A stretch of 64,000 bases of DNA from Rahnella bonaserana (GTDB lineage Bacteria > Pseudomonadota > Gammaproteobacteria > Enterobacterales > Enterobacteriaceae), in assembly GCF_019049675.1 (NCBI RefSeq), contig NZ_JAFMOW010000066.1:1-64000 (forward strand), written 5' to 3'. The position numbers and the translations under genes are program-made. This document shows positions 50,152 through 60,155 of this stretch, in pieces; positions within the stretch are counted from its first letter, which is position 1; each line of letters begins with the position of its first letter. Under the pieces are notes generated by a model. It did no database searches. It had not been told where the DNA came from and worked only from the letters and a program-made list of their open reading frames with translations.

Positions 50152-51180
50152 TCACTGCAAGGCTTGCCGGAAAATACCCTCGCGAACCTGATCCGGCGTC
50201 ACCACCCCCACATCCAGCACCCAGCCGCTGATCAATTCTGCCGGGGTGACATCAAATGCCGGGTTATAAACCTGTGCGTCCAGCGGTGCCCATTGTACGG
50301 AACCAAAACTGCCGGAAACGCCGGTGACTTCGCGTGCGTCGCGCTGTTCGATAGGGATGGCGGCACCGTTCGGGCATTGCGGATCGTGGGTGGTATGCGG
50401 TGCAGCGACGTAGAATGGAATGCCGTGATATTTCGCCAGAACCGCCAGGCTGTAAGTGCCGATTTTGTTGGCAACATCGCCATTCGCAGCAATGCGGTCA
50501 GCCCCGACCCAGACGGCATCGACGCGCTTTTGTGCCATCAGGCTGGCGGCCATCGAATCACAAATCAGCTGATAAGGAATGCTCAGCTCACCGAGTTCCC
50601 AGGCGGTGAGACGACCGCCCTGCAACAGCGGACGGGTTTCGTCCACCCAAACCTGTTCTACATTGCCTTGTTCATGGGCGCGGCGGATCACCCCGATTGC
50701 CGTGCCGACTCCTGCCGTTGCCAGCCCACCTGTGTTGCAATGGGTCAGCAGGCGGCTGCCGGGCGTGACCAGCTTAGCGCCATGAGCCGCAATGCTTTCG
50801 CACAATGCGCGGTCCTCATCCACCAGACGCAACGCTTCTTCTGCTAACGCTTTCACGTAATCAGATTGTTGCAGCGCGGCTTTCATCCGGTCGAGATTGT
50901 TCATCAGATTCACGGCGGTCGGGCGTGAAGCACGCAGTGTTTCCAGCGCCTGATGTAATTCATCCTGCGCCATACCCCGTTCGGCCAGCAGGGCCAGCAG
51001 CAGGCTGGCAGACAAGCCAATCAGCGGCGCACCGCGCACGCGCAGGGTGCGGATATGATCCACCAGTTCGCTGACGTCGCGACATTCGCGCCAGTCAGAC
51101 TGTTGCGGCAGGGCTTGCTGGTCGAGGATCCACAGCTGGTTTTCACGAATACGTAAACTGGTGGTTGTGAGGCTTTGCAT
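50152..51180 (-). CDS. mtnA: Methylthioribose-1-phosphate isomerase
   Basis: This 342-residue isomerase of the eIF2B-related family has RVRGAPLIG, the catalytic Cys in [13 protein letters not shown] and the Asp in [19 protein letters not shown]. It converts 5-methylthioribose-1-phosphate to the ribulose form used by MtnB. It is divergent from mtnK, with MetJ-type boxes between them. Confidence 0.95.
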   Translation of the reverse strand: MQSLTTTSLRIRENQLWILDQQALPQQSDWRECRDVSELVDHIRTLRVRGAPLIGLSASLLLALLAERGMAQDELHQALETLRASRPTAVNLMNNLDRMKAALQQSDYVKALAEEALRLVDEDRALCESIAAHGAKLVTPGSRLLTHCNTGGLATAGVGTAIGVIRRAHEQGNVEQVWVDETRPLLQGGRLTAWELGELSIPYQLICDSMAASLMAQKRVDAVWVGADRIAANGDVANKIGTYSLAVLAKYHGIPFYVAAPHTTHDPQCPNGAAIPIEQRDAREVTGVSGSFGSVQWAPLDAQVYNPAFDVTPAELISGWVLDVGVVTPDQVREGIFRQALQ

Positions 51181-51241
51181 TATTGGTTAAATCCTTGTTG
51201 CCCGGTTGCATCTGGTCACTTATTCTGCCAACATGCGTAAC

Positions 51242-51273
51242 GGATGTATAGACGTCTAAACGCTTTAAAGGCT
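51242..51273. promoter_or_regulatory. MetJ boxes between mtnA and mtnK
   Basis: A perfect box AGACGTCT (51250-51257) is followed directly by AAACGCTT (51258-51265). It is flanked by weaker 8-base matches GGATGTAT and TAAAGGCT in the same register. This is a convincing tandem MetJ operator, in a position to repress both divergent genes. Confidence 0.8.
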
Positions 51274-51296
51274 AAAAAAGAATTCGAGAGGTCAGG

Positions 51297-52496
51297 ATGT
51301 CGCGCTACTACACATTTACCGCCAAAGATGCCGTTGAATATGCCCGTCAGTTTGGTGGCGTGGCGGATCCGCAATCCCTGGTTACCGCTGATGAAATCGG
51401 TGACGGAAATCTGAATCTGGTGTTTAAGATCCGCGATACCGCGGGTAAAAGCCGGGTGATTGTCAAACAGGCGTTGCCCTATGTGCGCTGTGTAGGTGAA
51501 TCCTGGCCGCTGACCTTAGATCGTGCGCGCATTGAAGCGGAAACCCTGATTATCCACAGTCAGTATTGCCCGCAGCATACGGTCACCGTGTTACATCATG
51601 ATGCCGAACTGGCGGTAATGGTGCAGGAAGATTTGTCGGATCATCACATCTGGCGCAGCGAACTGGTGCAGGGGAAATACTACCCGCAGGCATCTGCCCA
51701 GCTGGGTGAATATCTGGCGCAGACGCTGTTCCATACCTCGGATTTCTTCCAGAACGCGCAGTCCAAAAAAGCCGAAGTCTCCCGTTTTACTAATCCTGAA
51801 TTGTGCCAGATCACCGAAGATCTGTTCTTTACCGATCCGTATGTCGACCATGAGCGCAATAATTTTGACGCCGTATTGCAGCCGGAAGTGGACGCGCTGC
51901 GGGCCGATAAACCGCTGCGTCTGGCAGTGGCTGGGCTGAAGCACCGTTTCCTGAGTAAAGCCGAAGCGTTGCTGCACGGGGATATTCACAGCGGCTCGAT
52001 TTTTGTCGCAGAAGGTAAACTCAAAGCCATCGATGCGGAATTCGGGTATTACGGCCCGCTGGGGTTCGATCCGGGTTCGGCGATGGGCAATTTGTTACTG
52101 AACTACTGCGGTCTGCCGGGGCTGGTCGGCGTGCGTGAAGCAGCAGAGGGTCGCGAGCAACGCCTGAAAGATGTGCGTGAACTGTGGCTGAGCTTCTCGG
52201 AACGTTTCCTGCAACTGGCGCGGGATAAATCACAGGATCCGACTCTGGCAGAGCCGGGCTATGCAGAAGTCTTCCTGCAGGAAGTCTGGCACGATGCGGT
52301 CGGTTACTGCGGCGCGGAGTTGATCCGCCGTACCATCGGGCTGGCACACGTCGCCGATCTCGACAGCATTAAAGAGGCTGCGATGCGCGCCGATTGTCAG
52401 CGTCATGCGCTGAGCCTCGGCCAAAAACTCATTCTGACTGCACAACAAATCAGCGATGTGGAGTCACTTATTGCGCGGATACGTCAGTTCAGCTAA
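51297..52496 (+). CDS. mtnK: 5-methylthioribose kinase
   Basis: This 399-residue kinase of the aminoglycoside phosphotransferase-like fold has [11 protein letters not shown] (nucleotide loop), [13 protein letters not shown] (catalytic loop with Asp) and [16 protein letters not shown] (metal-binding Asp/Glu). It phosphorylates 5-methylthioribose, the first salvage step after the nucleosidase. It is divergent from mtnA, with AGAGG/AGG before the ATG. Confidence 0.95.
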   Translation: MSRYYTFTAKDAVEYARQFGGVADPQSLVTADEIGDGNLNLVFKIRDTAGKSRVIVKQALPYVRCVGESWPLTLDRARIEAETLIIHSQYCPQHTVTVLHHDAELAVMVQEDLSDHHIWRSELVQGKYYPQASAQLGEYLAQTLFHTSDFFQNAQSKKAEVSRFTNPELCQITEDLFFTDPYVDHERNNFDAVLQPEVDALRADKPLRLAVAGLKHRFLSKAEALLHGDIHSGSIFVAEGKLKAIDAEFGYYGPLGFDPGSAMGNLLLNYCGLPGLVGVREAAEGREQRLKDVRELWLSFSERFLQLARDKSQDPTLAEPGYAEVFLQEVWHDAVGYCGAELIRRTIGLAHVADLDSIKEAAMRADCQRHALSLGQKLILTAQQISDVESLIARIRQFS

Positions 52497-52591
52497 TCCT
52501 GTAATATTCTTGTATAATGCCCGCCTTCGAGGTGCGTAGGGGTAAACCCGGTGGCATTTCCTCGGTTTACTTTTAACAGGAATACAGAATT

Positions 52592-53062
52592 ATGATGCAT
52601 AACCATGTCTTGCGCAGCGTGCGCTACATGCTGGATTTGAGCGAAGGTCAGTTGATTGAGATCCTCAAAACGACCGGTACGCCTGTCAGCCCAGAAGTGA
52701 TGTCGCGCTACCTGAAAAAAGAAGACGAAGAAGGGTATATGGAAGTGCCGGACGAAGTGATGGCGAACTTCCTCAATGGCCTGATTACCTTCAAACGCGG
52801 CAAAGACGATCGCTTCCCGGCACCGGAAGTAGAAAAGCGTCTGACCAACAACATCATGCTGAAAAAATTGCGTGTGGCGTTTGAGCTGAAAACTGAAGAC
52901 ATGATTTCTGTACTGACCGCCGCTGATTTCAAAGTATCTGAAGGCGAACTGAGCGCATTCTTCCGTAAAGAAGGCCACAAAAACTACCGTCCGTGCGGCG
53001 ATCAGGTGATGCGTTATTTCCTGAAAGGGCTGACGGCGAAAGTGCGTCCTAAAAAGGGTTGA
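52592..53062 (+). CDS. yehS: YehS-like DUF1456 protein
   Basis: This 156-residue protein has two DUF1456 repeats: HNHVLRSVRYMLDLSEGQLIEI at the start and NNIMLKKLRVAFELKTEDMISVL from about residue 88. Each is followed by a helix and a ...FF/FLxGL... segment. The function is not known. A good -10 (TATAAT, 52513-52518) lies upstream and AACAGGA precedes the ATG. A terminator follows at 53123. Confidence 0.87.
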   Translation: MMHNHVLRSVRYMLDLSEGQLIEILKTTGTPVSPEVMSRYLKKEDEEGYMEVPDEVMANFLNGLITFKRGKDDRFPAPEVEKRLTNNIMLKKLRVAFELKTEDMISVLTAADFKVSEGELSAFFRKEGHKNYRPCGDQVMRYFLKGLTAKVRPKKG

Positions 53063-53122
53063 ATATAAAATATTCATGAAGTAAATATTTTTACACTGAA
53101 TACTTCAAGAATGAATAATAAG

Positions 53123-53154
53123 CGGGAGCCTTTAAAAAAGGCTCCCGTTTTACG
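53123..53154 (+). terminator. Terminator after yehS
   Basis: CGGGAGCCTTT pairs perfectly with AAAGGCTCCCG around an AAA loop, followed by TTTTACGTTTATT. The rest of 53155-53354 is AT-rich and should hold the porin promoter; no clear box was identified. Confidence 0.88.
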
Positions 53155-53354
53155 TTTATTGATTCTGTAATTGCGGAATTTGGTTATTCCTTTCTCACTT
53201 CACGTTTTTTTAGTTTATTTTTGACAGCATATTAATCAGGAAACTATCTTCATCCCTCGCCGTAATACCTCTGGGCACTATTTCAAAATAAATAAAACAC
53301 CGCTGTTAATTGACTGGCTGCGGTTAAATTTTATAGTGAAAAGGATATCTTATT

Positions 53355-54752
53355 ATGACAAAAATTAAAGCGCTGGCCCTGTTCGTTGGATTGGCCGTTT
53401 CGGGTTCTTCTGTTGCCGCGGCCTCTCAAAGCAGTCTCGAAGCCCGTATGGCACAGCTCGAACAACGTCTGCAACAAGCTGAAATGCGAGCAGAAACGGC
53501 AGAAAAGCAAATCCAGCAGCTAAAACATCAGGACATCAAACGCGAGCAGGAAATTGCCAGCGTGAAAGAAGCCAATCCGGTGGAAGTTAAAAAGGATGGC
53601 ATATCGAAAGACAAATTATTAACACTAAATGGATTCGATAATTTAAAACTGTATGGCGATGTGGAATTTAATGTCGACGGCGCAAGTCGTACGGGGCAAT
53701 TAACCTCAGTGCGAACCAGTGACAATAAAAACTGGAAGCCGGGAAATAACGAACGCTGGGATGTTAACGGACGGTTATTAATCGGGCTGGACGGTTATCG
53801 CCGTAATGATAATGGTCAGTTCTCTGGTTTTTCCGTACAGCCAACGGCTGATCTGAATGGCTCGATGAATCTTGATGATGCCGCCTTCTTCTTCGGTGAG
53901 GAGAAAGACTGGATGGCAAAAATCGGTCGTTTCGAAGCCTACGATATGTTCCCGCTTAATCAGGATACCTTCATCGAATACTCCGGGAATACCGCCAACG
54001 ACTTGTACGCCGACGGTTATGGCTATGTCTACATGATGAAAGAAGGGCGCGGGCGTAGTGACAGCGGCGGCAACATCTTGCTGAATAAAAATATCGGCAA
54101 CTGGTATTTCGAGCTGAATACCTTGCTGGAAAACGGTACAGCCCTGTTTGCCGAGCAAAACTATCACGGCAACGAACTTGAGAATGACAAAAACGTTGCG
54201 TATCTGCGCCCGATTATTGCCTGGAAAGGGGATGCCTTCTCGGTCGCGGCGGCAATGGAAACCAACGTGGTGAACAACGCGTATGGTTATACCAACGATA
54301 AAAACGAATTCGTCGATCAGTCTAAACGTAATGGTTACGGTATGACGATGACCTGGAACGGCCAGAAAGCTGATCCGGAAAATGGCGTGGTGGCAAACCT
54401 GAGCACGGCGTATATGGACGCGTCGGATGAAAAGGACTTCACCGTCGGTGCCAATGCGTTGTGGAAAAACTTCGAACTGGGTTACATCTACGCGCATAAC
54501 AAAATCGAAGATTTCAGTATTGAAGGTGTTCGTGCATCCGATTACGACGATGACTGGTTCGATGAACCGGGCAGCTACGATATCCATACCGTGCACGCCA
54601 GCTACCTGATCCCGAACGTCATGAACATGGAAAACTTCAACGTGTATCTCGGCGCCTATATCTCCATGCTGGAAGCGGATAAAACTTACAGCAGCGATGA
54701 TGACAGCGACCAGAGGTATGGGGCGCGTGTCCGCTTTAAATACTACTTCTAA
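53355..54752 (+). CDS. RafY-like glycoporin
   Basis: This 465-residue outer-membrane protein has a signal peptide (about 22 residues, ending VAAA) and then a short coiled coil (residues 27-70, LEARMAQLEQRLQQAEMRAETAEKQIQQL). A long beta-barrel follows, ending in RVRFKYYF with the terminal Phe expected for BAM insertion. The form fits the glycoporin RafY group (PF16966), which passes sugars such as raffinose. No sugar-utilisation gene is adjacent, so the substrate is open. Confidence 0.8.
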   Translation: MTKIKALALFVGLAVSGSSVAAASQSSLEARMAQLEQRLQQAEMRAETAEKQIQQLKHQDIKREQEIASVKEANPVEVKKDGISKDKLLTLNGFDNLKLYGDVEFNVDGASRTGQLTSVRTSDNKNWKPGNNERWDVNGRLLIGLDGYRRNDNGQFSGFSVQPTADLNGSMNLDDAAFFFGEEKDWMAKIGRFEAYDMFPLNQDTFIEYSGNTANDLYADGYGYVYMMKEGRGRSDSGGNILLNKNIGNWYFELNTLLENGTALFAEQNYHGNELENDKNVAYLRPIIAWKGDAFSVAAAMETNVVNNAYGYTNDKNEFVDQSKRNGYGMTMTWNGQKADPENGVVANLSTAYMDASDEKDFTVGANALWKNFELGYIYAHNKIEDFSIEGVRASDYDDDWFDEPGSYDIHTVHASYLIPNVMNMENFNVYLGAYISMLEADKTYSSDDDSDQRYGARVRFKYYF

Positions 54753-54879
54753 ATTACCCGTCATATTTCGCGCTGCAGATGCGTTGGTTGCACTCACTCA
54801 CCCCGGGAGCTTAGTTATCTAAGCTCCCGGGGATTCATGAGCTTACCGCCTTTCTGCAACATGAACTATTTAGGGTAAT
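54753..54879. repeat. ERIC element, 127 bases
   Basis: The ends ATTACCC and GGGTAAT form terminal inverted repeats. The centre is a perfect hairpin with arms CCCCGGGAGCTTAG and CTAAGCTCCCGGGG around TTAT. The interior resembles the ERIC consensus (AAGCTCC-GGGGATTCA on one side, its mirror CACTCACCCC on the other), and the length is the canonical 127 bases. It begins at the base after the porin stop. Confidence 0.88.
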
Positions 54880-54903
54880 ACGTGTGTATCTTCACAAAAT
54901 AAT

Positions 54904-54938
54904 AAAAGCCTGAGTGCGTAAACACTCAGGCTTTTTTA
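54904..54938. terminator. Terminator between the porin gene and fadE
   Basis: AAAAGCCTGAGTG pairs perfectly with CACTCAGGCTTTT around CGTAAA, followed by TTTATG. It suits both converging genes. Confidence 0.93.
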
Positions 54939-54954
54939 TGACTTAACCGTTAAA

Positions 54955-57423
54955 TCAGGCAGCTTCGGTGTGGCGGGGTTTCGCCTCAGCCTTTTTTACG
55001 CTGTCTTTCTCCGCTTCAGGTTTTTGCGCAGCCAGTGCGTCCGGTTCAAACTCATCGACGTTAATGGAACGCAGACGGCTTTCTTCCGCACGGCTCAGGA
55101 TCCGGGCGTCATCAGCACTCAGATGGCCGGCATCCAGACCTTTTTGCGCCAGAATATCCAGACGGGTGAATGGCAGCTTTTTGCCCATCGCATCGCACAG
55201 ACGTTTGTGAACCGGCTCAGCGGCCAGAATATCCTGCAACGCTTCTTCCAGCAGACCGACCGGATTATGCTCGCTTGGCGTCAGATACTGACCACGCCCG
55301 ATGCGGCTGCGGGTCGCGGAAGGCACCTGAAGAATACGTGCCAGTTCATGATCAAGTCGGTCAGACGGTGCGGCGTGTGAAAGGCCCAGCGGGAAAATCA
55401 CCAGACGCATCACACCCGCCACGAAACGGTTCGGGAAGTTACGCAACAAATCGTCGATAGCCACTTCAGCCTGATGCAGACAATCCTGCACGCCCCAGTG
55501 AACCAGCGGTAAATCCTCTTCGTTACAGCCTTCTTCGTCATAACGTTTCAGCGTTGCCGTCGCCAGATACATCTGGCTGAGGATATCGCCGAGACGGGCA
55601 GAAATACGTTCGCGACGTTTCAGACTGCCGCCGAGCACGCCCATCGAAATATCAGACAGCAGCGCCAGGTTAGCGCTCAGACGGTTGATGTGCTGATAGT
55701 AACGCGCCGTTTTGTCGTTTACCGGCGTATCGCTGGTGCGCCCGCCGGTCAGACCGAGCCAGAAACTGCGCATTTTATTACTGCCGACATGGCCGATATG
55801 GCCGAACAGCGCACGGTCGAAATCGACCAGATCGTTTTTCTCAGCTGCTGCCATTTCACGCAGAACATAAGGATGGCAGCGGATCGCGCCCTGTCCAAAG
55901 ATGATCATGCTGCGGGTCAGAATGTTGGCACCTTCCACGGTAATCGCAATCGGCGCGCCCTGATAAGAACGGGCCACAAAGTTGCTGGTACCGAGCATAA
56001 TGCCTTTACCGCCGGTGATATCCATCGCATCCATCACGGCGCGCTGGCCGCGGTGGGTACAGTGGTATTTCACGATAGCTGACAGCACCGCCGGTTTTTC
56101 GCCCAGCATAATGCCGTTAGTAATCAAGGTAGCAGCGGCGTCCATCACATACGCGTTACCGGCGATGCGCGCCAGCGGTTCTTCGATACCTTCCATTTTA
56201 CCGATAGGCAGTTTGAACTGACGGCGGATATAGGCATATGCGCCGGTCGCCAGCGCCAGAGATTTCAGGCTACCCGTGGAGTTAGATGGCAGGGTAATAC
56301 CGCGACCGACAGACAGGCATTCCACCAGCATACGCCAGCCCTGACCGGCCATTTTCGGGCCGCCAATGATGTAGTCAATCGGCACGAAAATATCGTGGCC
56401 GCGCGTCGGACCGTTCTGGAACGGCACGTTGAGCGGGAAGTGACGATGGCCAATTTCGACACCGGCGGTATCTGTTGGGATCAGCGCACAGGTAATGCCC
56501 AGTTCGGTTTCGTTGCCGAGCAGATGTTCAGGGTCTTTCAGTTTAAACGCCAGGCCCAGCACGGTGGCGATAGGGGCCAGCGTGATGTATCGCTTGTTCC
56601 AGGTCAGACGCATACCGAGGACTTCTTTCCCCTGCCACTGGCCTTTACAGACGATACCGAAATCCGGAATAGCGCCGGCATCAGAACCCGCTTCCGGGCT
56701 GGTCAGGGCGAAACAAGGGATTTCCAGACCTTCAGCCAGACGTGGTAGATAATGATCTTTCTGTTCTTCAGTGCCGTAATGCTGCAGCAGTTCGCCCGGG
56801 CCGAGGGAGTTCGGCACACCGACGGTGATTGCCAGAATACCGGAAACACCGGCCAGTTTTTGCAACACACGTGCCTGAGCGTAAGCGGAGAATTCCAGGC
56901 CGCCGTATTCTTTCTTAATAATCATCGCGAAGAAGCGGTGTTCTTTCAGATACGCCCACAGTTCCGGCGGCAAATCCGCCAGTTCATGGGTAATCTGAAA
57001 GTCATTCGCCATGCGGCAGGCTTCTTCTACCGGGCCGTCGATAAAGCGTTGCTCTTCTTCAGTCAGGCGCTGTTCAGGATAATCCTGCAATTTTCTCCAG
57101 TCCGGCTTACCGCCAAACAGATCGCCTTCCCACCAGGTCGTCCCGGCTTCGATCGCTTCTTTTTCAGTGCGCGACATGGCCGGCATCACTTTACGGAAGG
57201 TACGAAGGGCAGGGGCTGAGAACAATGAACGACGCAGGGCCGGGATATTAAACGGCAGCAAAATGATCGCCAGCGGCAACAAAAGCCACAGCGTCCACAG
57301 ATGAATGGCACCCATGACAGCGGTAAACGCCAGTAAAATCAGGCTGCTAAGGGCAAGATTGACCTTGTGGTAGAACAACACACCAAGGATCACGACAAAT
57401 GCAACAATGCTAAGAACCATCAT
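54955..57423 (-). CDS. fadE: Acyl-CoA dehydrogenase FadE
   Basis: This 822-residue protein, close to the 814 of E. coli, has two or three N-terminal membrane helices (residues 1-60). A large acyl-CoA dehydrogenase region follows, with [17 protein letters not shown] and the C-terminal extension typical of FadE. It performs the first, FAD-dependent step of fatty acid beta-oxidation. The start at 57423 (MMVLSIVAF) has AGGAGC upstream; the frame runs on to 57471. A FadR-type site lies 20 bases further upstream. The C-terminal 30 residues are lysine/glutamate/alanine-rich. Confidence 0.95.
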   Translation of the reverse strand: MMVLSIVAFVVILGVLFYHKVNLALSSLILLAFTAVMGAIHLWTLWLLLPLAIILLPFNIPALRRSLFSAPALRTFRKVMPAMSRTEKEAIEAGTTWWEGDLFGGKPDWRKLQDYPEQRLTEEEQRFIDGPVEEACRMANDFQITHELADLPPELWAYLKEHRFFAMIIKKEYGGLEFSAYAQARVLQKLAGVSGILAITVGVPNSLGPGELLQHYGTEEQKDHYLPRLAEGLEIPCFALTSPEAGSDAGAIPDFGIVCKGQWQGKEVLGMRLTWNKRYITLAPIATVLGLAFKLKDPEHLLGNETELGITCALIPTDTAGVEIGHRHFPLNVPFQNGPTRGHDIFVPIDYIIGGPKMAGQGWRMLVECLSVGRGITLPSNSTGSLKSLALATGAYAYIRRQFKLPIGKMEGIEEPLARIAGNAYVMDAAATLITNGIMLGEKPAVLSAIVKYHCTHRGQRAVMDAMDITGGKGIMLGTSNFVARSYQGAPIAITVEGANILTRSMIIFGQGAIRCHPYVLREMAAAEKNDLVDFDRALFGHIGHVGSNKMRSFWLGLTGGRTSDTPVNDKTARYYQHINRLSANLALLSDISMGVLGGSLKRRERISARLGDILSQMYLATATLKRYDEEGCNEEDLPLVHWGVQDCLHQAEVAIDDLLRNFPNRFVAGVMRLVIFPLGLSHAAPSDRLDHELARILQVPSATRSRIGRGQYLTPSEHNPVGLLEEALQDILAAEPVHKRLCDAMGKKLPFTRLDILAQKGLDAGHLSADDARILSRAEESRLRSINVDEFEPDALAAQKPEAEKDSVKKAEAKPRHTEAA

Positions 57424-57442
57424 AGTAAAGCTCCTGAGTAGT

Positions 57443-57459
57443 AGGAGGTCTGACCTGTT
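57443..57459. promoter_or_regulatory. FadR operator of fadE
   Basis: AGGAGGTCTGACCTGTT matches the FadR consensus AGCTGGTCCGACCTGTT at 14 of 17 positions. It lies 20 bases upstream of the fadE start, in a position to repress it when long-chain acyl-CoA is absent. Confidence 0.78.
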
Positions 57460-57692
57460 GTAGGGATACAATGGTTTTAGTTCATGCTCATTTCTTTATC
57501 AATGTGTTTACATACTAATTACAACACAGCTCACAAACCGGCCGCACGAAGCGTCAAAAACTGAAACTATCGGAATCATTACCGCTTCATTGCTTCTCGC
57601 TGTTTCGGCTTTCCGTTAAACTGCACAGCGGAACGTTTTATTGCTATCGGCCGTGCGTAAACCGGCTGCAAATGGACATAAAAGAGGCTGCT

Positions 57693-58271
57693 ATGTACCA
57701 GGATATTATCCGTACTGAACTGAACGAAGCTGCTGACACGCTGAATAAATTCATCAGCGATCCGGCAAATATTGAGTCTATTCAACGTGCAGCAGTGCTG
57801 CTGGCAGATTCATTCAAGGCGGGTGGGAAAGTGATTTCCTGCGGCAACGGCGGTTCACATTGTGACGCCATGCATTTCGCGGAAGAACTGACTGGCCGTT
57901 ATCGCGAAAACCGTCCGGGCTATCCGGCGATTGCCATTTCTGACGTCAGCCACATCTCCTGCGTCGGCAACGATTTCGGTTACGAATACATTTTTTCCCG
58001 TTATCTGGAAGCGGTTGGCCAGAAAGGCGACGTTCTGCTGGGCATCTCCACTTCCGGTAATTCCGGTAACGTGATCAAAGCTATCGAAGCCGCGCGTGCC
58101 AAAGGCATGAAAGTCATTACCCTGACCGGTAAAGATGGCGGCAAAATGGACGGCTCAGCCGACGTGGAAATCCGCGTTCCGCACTTTGGTTTCGCTGACC
58201 GCGTACAGGAAATCCACATTAAAGTGATACATATCCTGATCTTATTGATCGAAAAAGAGATGGCAAAATAA
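57693..58271 (+). CDS. gmhA: Sedoheptulose-7-phosphate isomerase
   Basis: This 192-residue SIS-domain protein is nearly identical in layout to E. coli GmhA, with [33 protein letters not shown] and the last active-site residues in [12 protein letters not shown]. It makes D-glycero-D-manno-heptose-7-phosphate for the lipopolysaccharide inner core. The ATG at 57693 (MYQDII) matches the E. coli start; an in-frame ATG at 57672 is possible but not supported. Confidence 0.97.
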   Translation: MYQDIIRTELNEAADTLNKFISDPANIESIQRAAVLLADSFKAGGKVISCGNGGSHCDAMHFAEELTGRYRENRPGYPAIAISDVSHISCVGNDFGYEYIFSRYLEAVGQKGDVLLGISTSGNSGNVIKAIEAARAKGMKVITLTGKDGGKMDGSADVEIRVPHFGFADRVQEIHIKVIHILILLIEKEMAK

Positions 58272-58411
58272 TTCGCCGCACGTGGGTAATACGGCGTTGA
58301 AATCTGGCTCAGAATGCTCATTTACTCTGTGTAAACTCCGCTTCTTCGCCAGATTTCGCCTTGTCTTACCTGAGTGCAGCGCATTATAAGAATAATAAAA
58401 GGAGGCAGGTG

Positions 58412-59179
58412 ATGTGCGAATTGCTCGGGATGAGCGCTAACGTTCCTACTGATATTTGTTTCAGTTTCAGTGGGTTAGTGCAGCGCGGTGGCGGGACTGG
58501 CCCGCATAAAGACGGCTGGGGCATTACCTTTTATGAAGGTAATGGCTGTCGTACTTTTAAAGATCCGACGCCAAGTTTTAATTCGCCCATTGCCCGCCTT
58601 GTTCAGGAATACCCGATCAAATCCTGCGCGGTGATTTCTCATATTCGTCAGGCAAACCGTGGCGAAGTGGCGCTGGAAAATACCCATCCGTTTACCCGCG
58701 AACTGTGGGGACGCAACTGGACTTACGCACACAACGGCCAGCTTCGCGGTTACCGCCAGCTGGATACCGGCACGCTGCGCCCGGTCGGTCAGACTGACAG
58801 TGAATACGCATTTTGCTGGTTGCTGCATAAACTCACCCAACGTTATCCGCGCCGCCCAGCAAGCTGGCCGCCGGTATTTCGCTATATCGCGTCGCTGGCT
58901 GATGAGTTACGGCAGAAAGGGGTGTTTAACATGTTGCTGTCGGACGGTAATTTCGTGATGGCATACTGCTCGACGAATTTGCACTGGATCACGCGGCGGG
59001 CGCCTTTCGGTAAGGCAACGTTGTTGGATCAGGATGTGGAAATTGATTTTCAGCAGCAGACGACACCGGATGATGTCGTCACCGTGATTGCCACGCAACC
59101 GCTGACCGCAAACGAAACCTGGAACAAGATTGCTCCAGGTGAGTTCGCGTTATTTCATCGGGGCGAACGCCAGCTGTGA
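58412..59179 (+). CDS. yafJ: Class II glutamine amidotransferase-like protein
   Basis: This 255-residue Ntn-type glutaminase domain has Cys directly after the initiator Met ([10 protein letters not shown]), so Cys becomes the N-terminal nucleophile. [16 protein letters not shown] and [10 protein letters not shown] complete the glutamine site. There is no synthase domain, so the partner or acceptor is unknown, as in E. coli YafJ. The ATG at 58412 is dictated by the Cys. Its 3' end overlaps the convergent yafK gene by 30 bases. Confidence 0.92.
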   Translation: MCELLGMSANVPTDICFSFSGLVQRGGGTGPHKDGWGITFYEGNGCRTFKDPTPSFNSPIARLVQEYPIKSCAVISHIRQANRGEVALENTHPFTRELWGRNWTYAHNGQLRGYRQLDTGTLRPVGQTDSEYAFCWLLHKLTQRYPRRPASWPPVFRYIASLADELRQKGVFNMLLSDGNFVMAYCSTNLHWITRRAPFGKATLLDQDVEIDFQQQTTPDDVVTVIATQPLTANETWNKIAPGEFALFHRGERQL

Positions 59180-59875
59180 GGACAGCGGGGTGTTAGACAA
59201 CGGCTGCAGCACTTCATATTTACCATCACTCACCACGACATTCGGTGGCTGATGGTGTTTCTCAAAGTACGCATATCCCGGCTGCAACTGGCTCCAGAAG
59301 CTGTAGTAGCTTGAGTTTTTGTGCGCCTTCATATTGGCATCGGTCATTTTGAACGGGTAAATGCTGATCTGCAGGTTACGCTGCCCGAACTGGAATGCCG
59401 CCTGCACATAGGTAAAGATTTCGTCCATGTAGCCGTCGGTCATGGCATAGCAACCGATAGACTTACAGTTCCCGTGGATCATCAGATACTTACCGGAATA
59501 GCCCTGCGAGATGTCGTAAGCGTTGGGGAAACCGATGTTGATGGCGCGATAAAAGCGGCTGTCGGGTTTCAGGTGGTGAATATCCACGTTGTAGAAACCT
59601 TCCGGGCTTTTGAAATCACCTTCGCGACGTTTATTTCCCAAACCGCCGGAAAAATCGCAGATGCCGTAGCTGCCGATCAGACGAAATTCGCCGTCGAGCT
59701 GGGCATACAATTCGAGTTTACGTTCTTGTTTGAAGATCTGGATATAAACCGGAGCGCCTAACAATTGCTTTTTAAGCGTCGCGTTGACCGGGACAGCATC
59801 GCTGGCCACGGCGTAATTTGCTGTAAATAAAGGCAAACTGAGGAGCATCGCAAGAAACAGCGCGATTCTGATCAT
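59150..59875 (-). CDS. dpaA: YkuD-fold murein enzyme DpaA (YafK)
   Basis: This 241-residue periplasmic protein has a signal peptide of about 25 residues and an L,D-transpeptidase (YkuD) domain. The catalytic motif is [14 protein letters not shown], with His134 and Cys142. E. coli YafK (DpaA, LdtF) cuts the link between Braun lipoprotein and peptidoglycan rather than making cross-links. It converges on yafJ, with a 30-base antisense overlap of the coding ends. Confidence 0.92.
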   Translation of the reverse strand: MIRIALFLAMLLSLPLFTANYAVASDAVPVNATLKKQLLGAPVYIQIFKQERKLELYAQLDGEFRLIGSYGICDFSGGLGNKRREGDFKSPEGFYNVDIHHLKPDSRFYRAINIGFPNAYDISQGYSGKYLMIHGNCKSIGCYAMTDGYMDEIFTYVQAAFQFGQRNLQISIYPFKMTDANMKAHKNSSYYSFWSQLQPGYAYFEKHHQPPNVVVSDGKYEVLQPLSNTPLSSQLAFAPMK

Positions 59876-60122
59876 TCTAAATCCTGCTTGGTAATAATTT
59901 CGATTATTTTGTCTACAGCTGAACTGCCTGTAAGACCGCCACTGATTTTCTTCTTATGTACTGCCTGTCTGAAACGATGCCATATTAATACTGATTAATT
60001 TTTTAGCAATCACCAAATAATGAATAATGAGTTTCCTAATCGGAAATTTATTACCTTGCCATGAATGGTGATGAATTGAGCGAAATTAACCAACATTTTC
60101 TGTGTTGGAAATCTCCACATTG

Positions 60123-60142
60123 AACTGTATACTTATACAGTC
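60123..60142. promoter_or_regulatory. LexA (SOS) box of dinB
   Basis: AACTGTATACTTATACAGTC contains CTG-N10-CAG with the AT-rich centre of SOS boxes, 13 bases before the dinB start. It should place dinB under LexA repression. Confidence 0.93.
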
Positions 60143-60155
60143 TTTGGGGAGGGCT

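Noticed and set aside
49841-51296. Possible SAM riboswitch in front of methionine salvage genes
   Set aside because: No SAM-I, SAM-II or SAM-IV-like stem arrangement was seen in either mtn leader; MetJ boxes explain the regulation better.
53778-54797. A 339-codon open frame on the minus strand opposite the porin gene
   Set aside because: It lies antisense to a well-supported outer-membrane porin with signal peptide and terminal Phe. It shows no recognisable domain and runs into the ERIC element.
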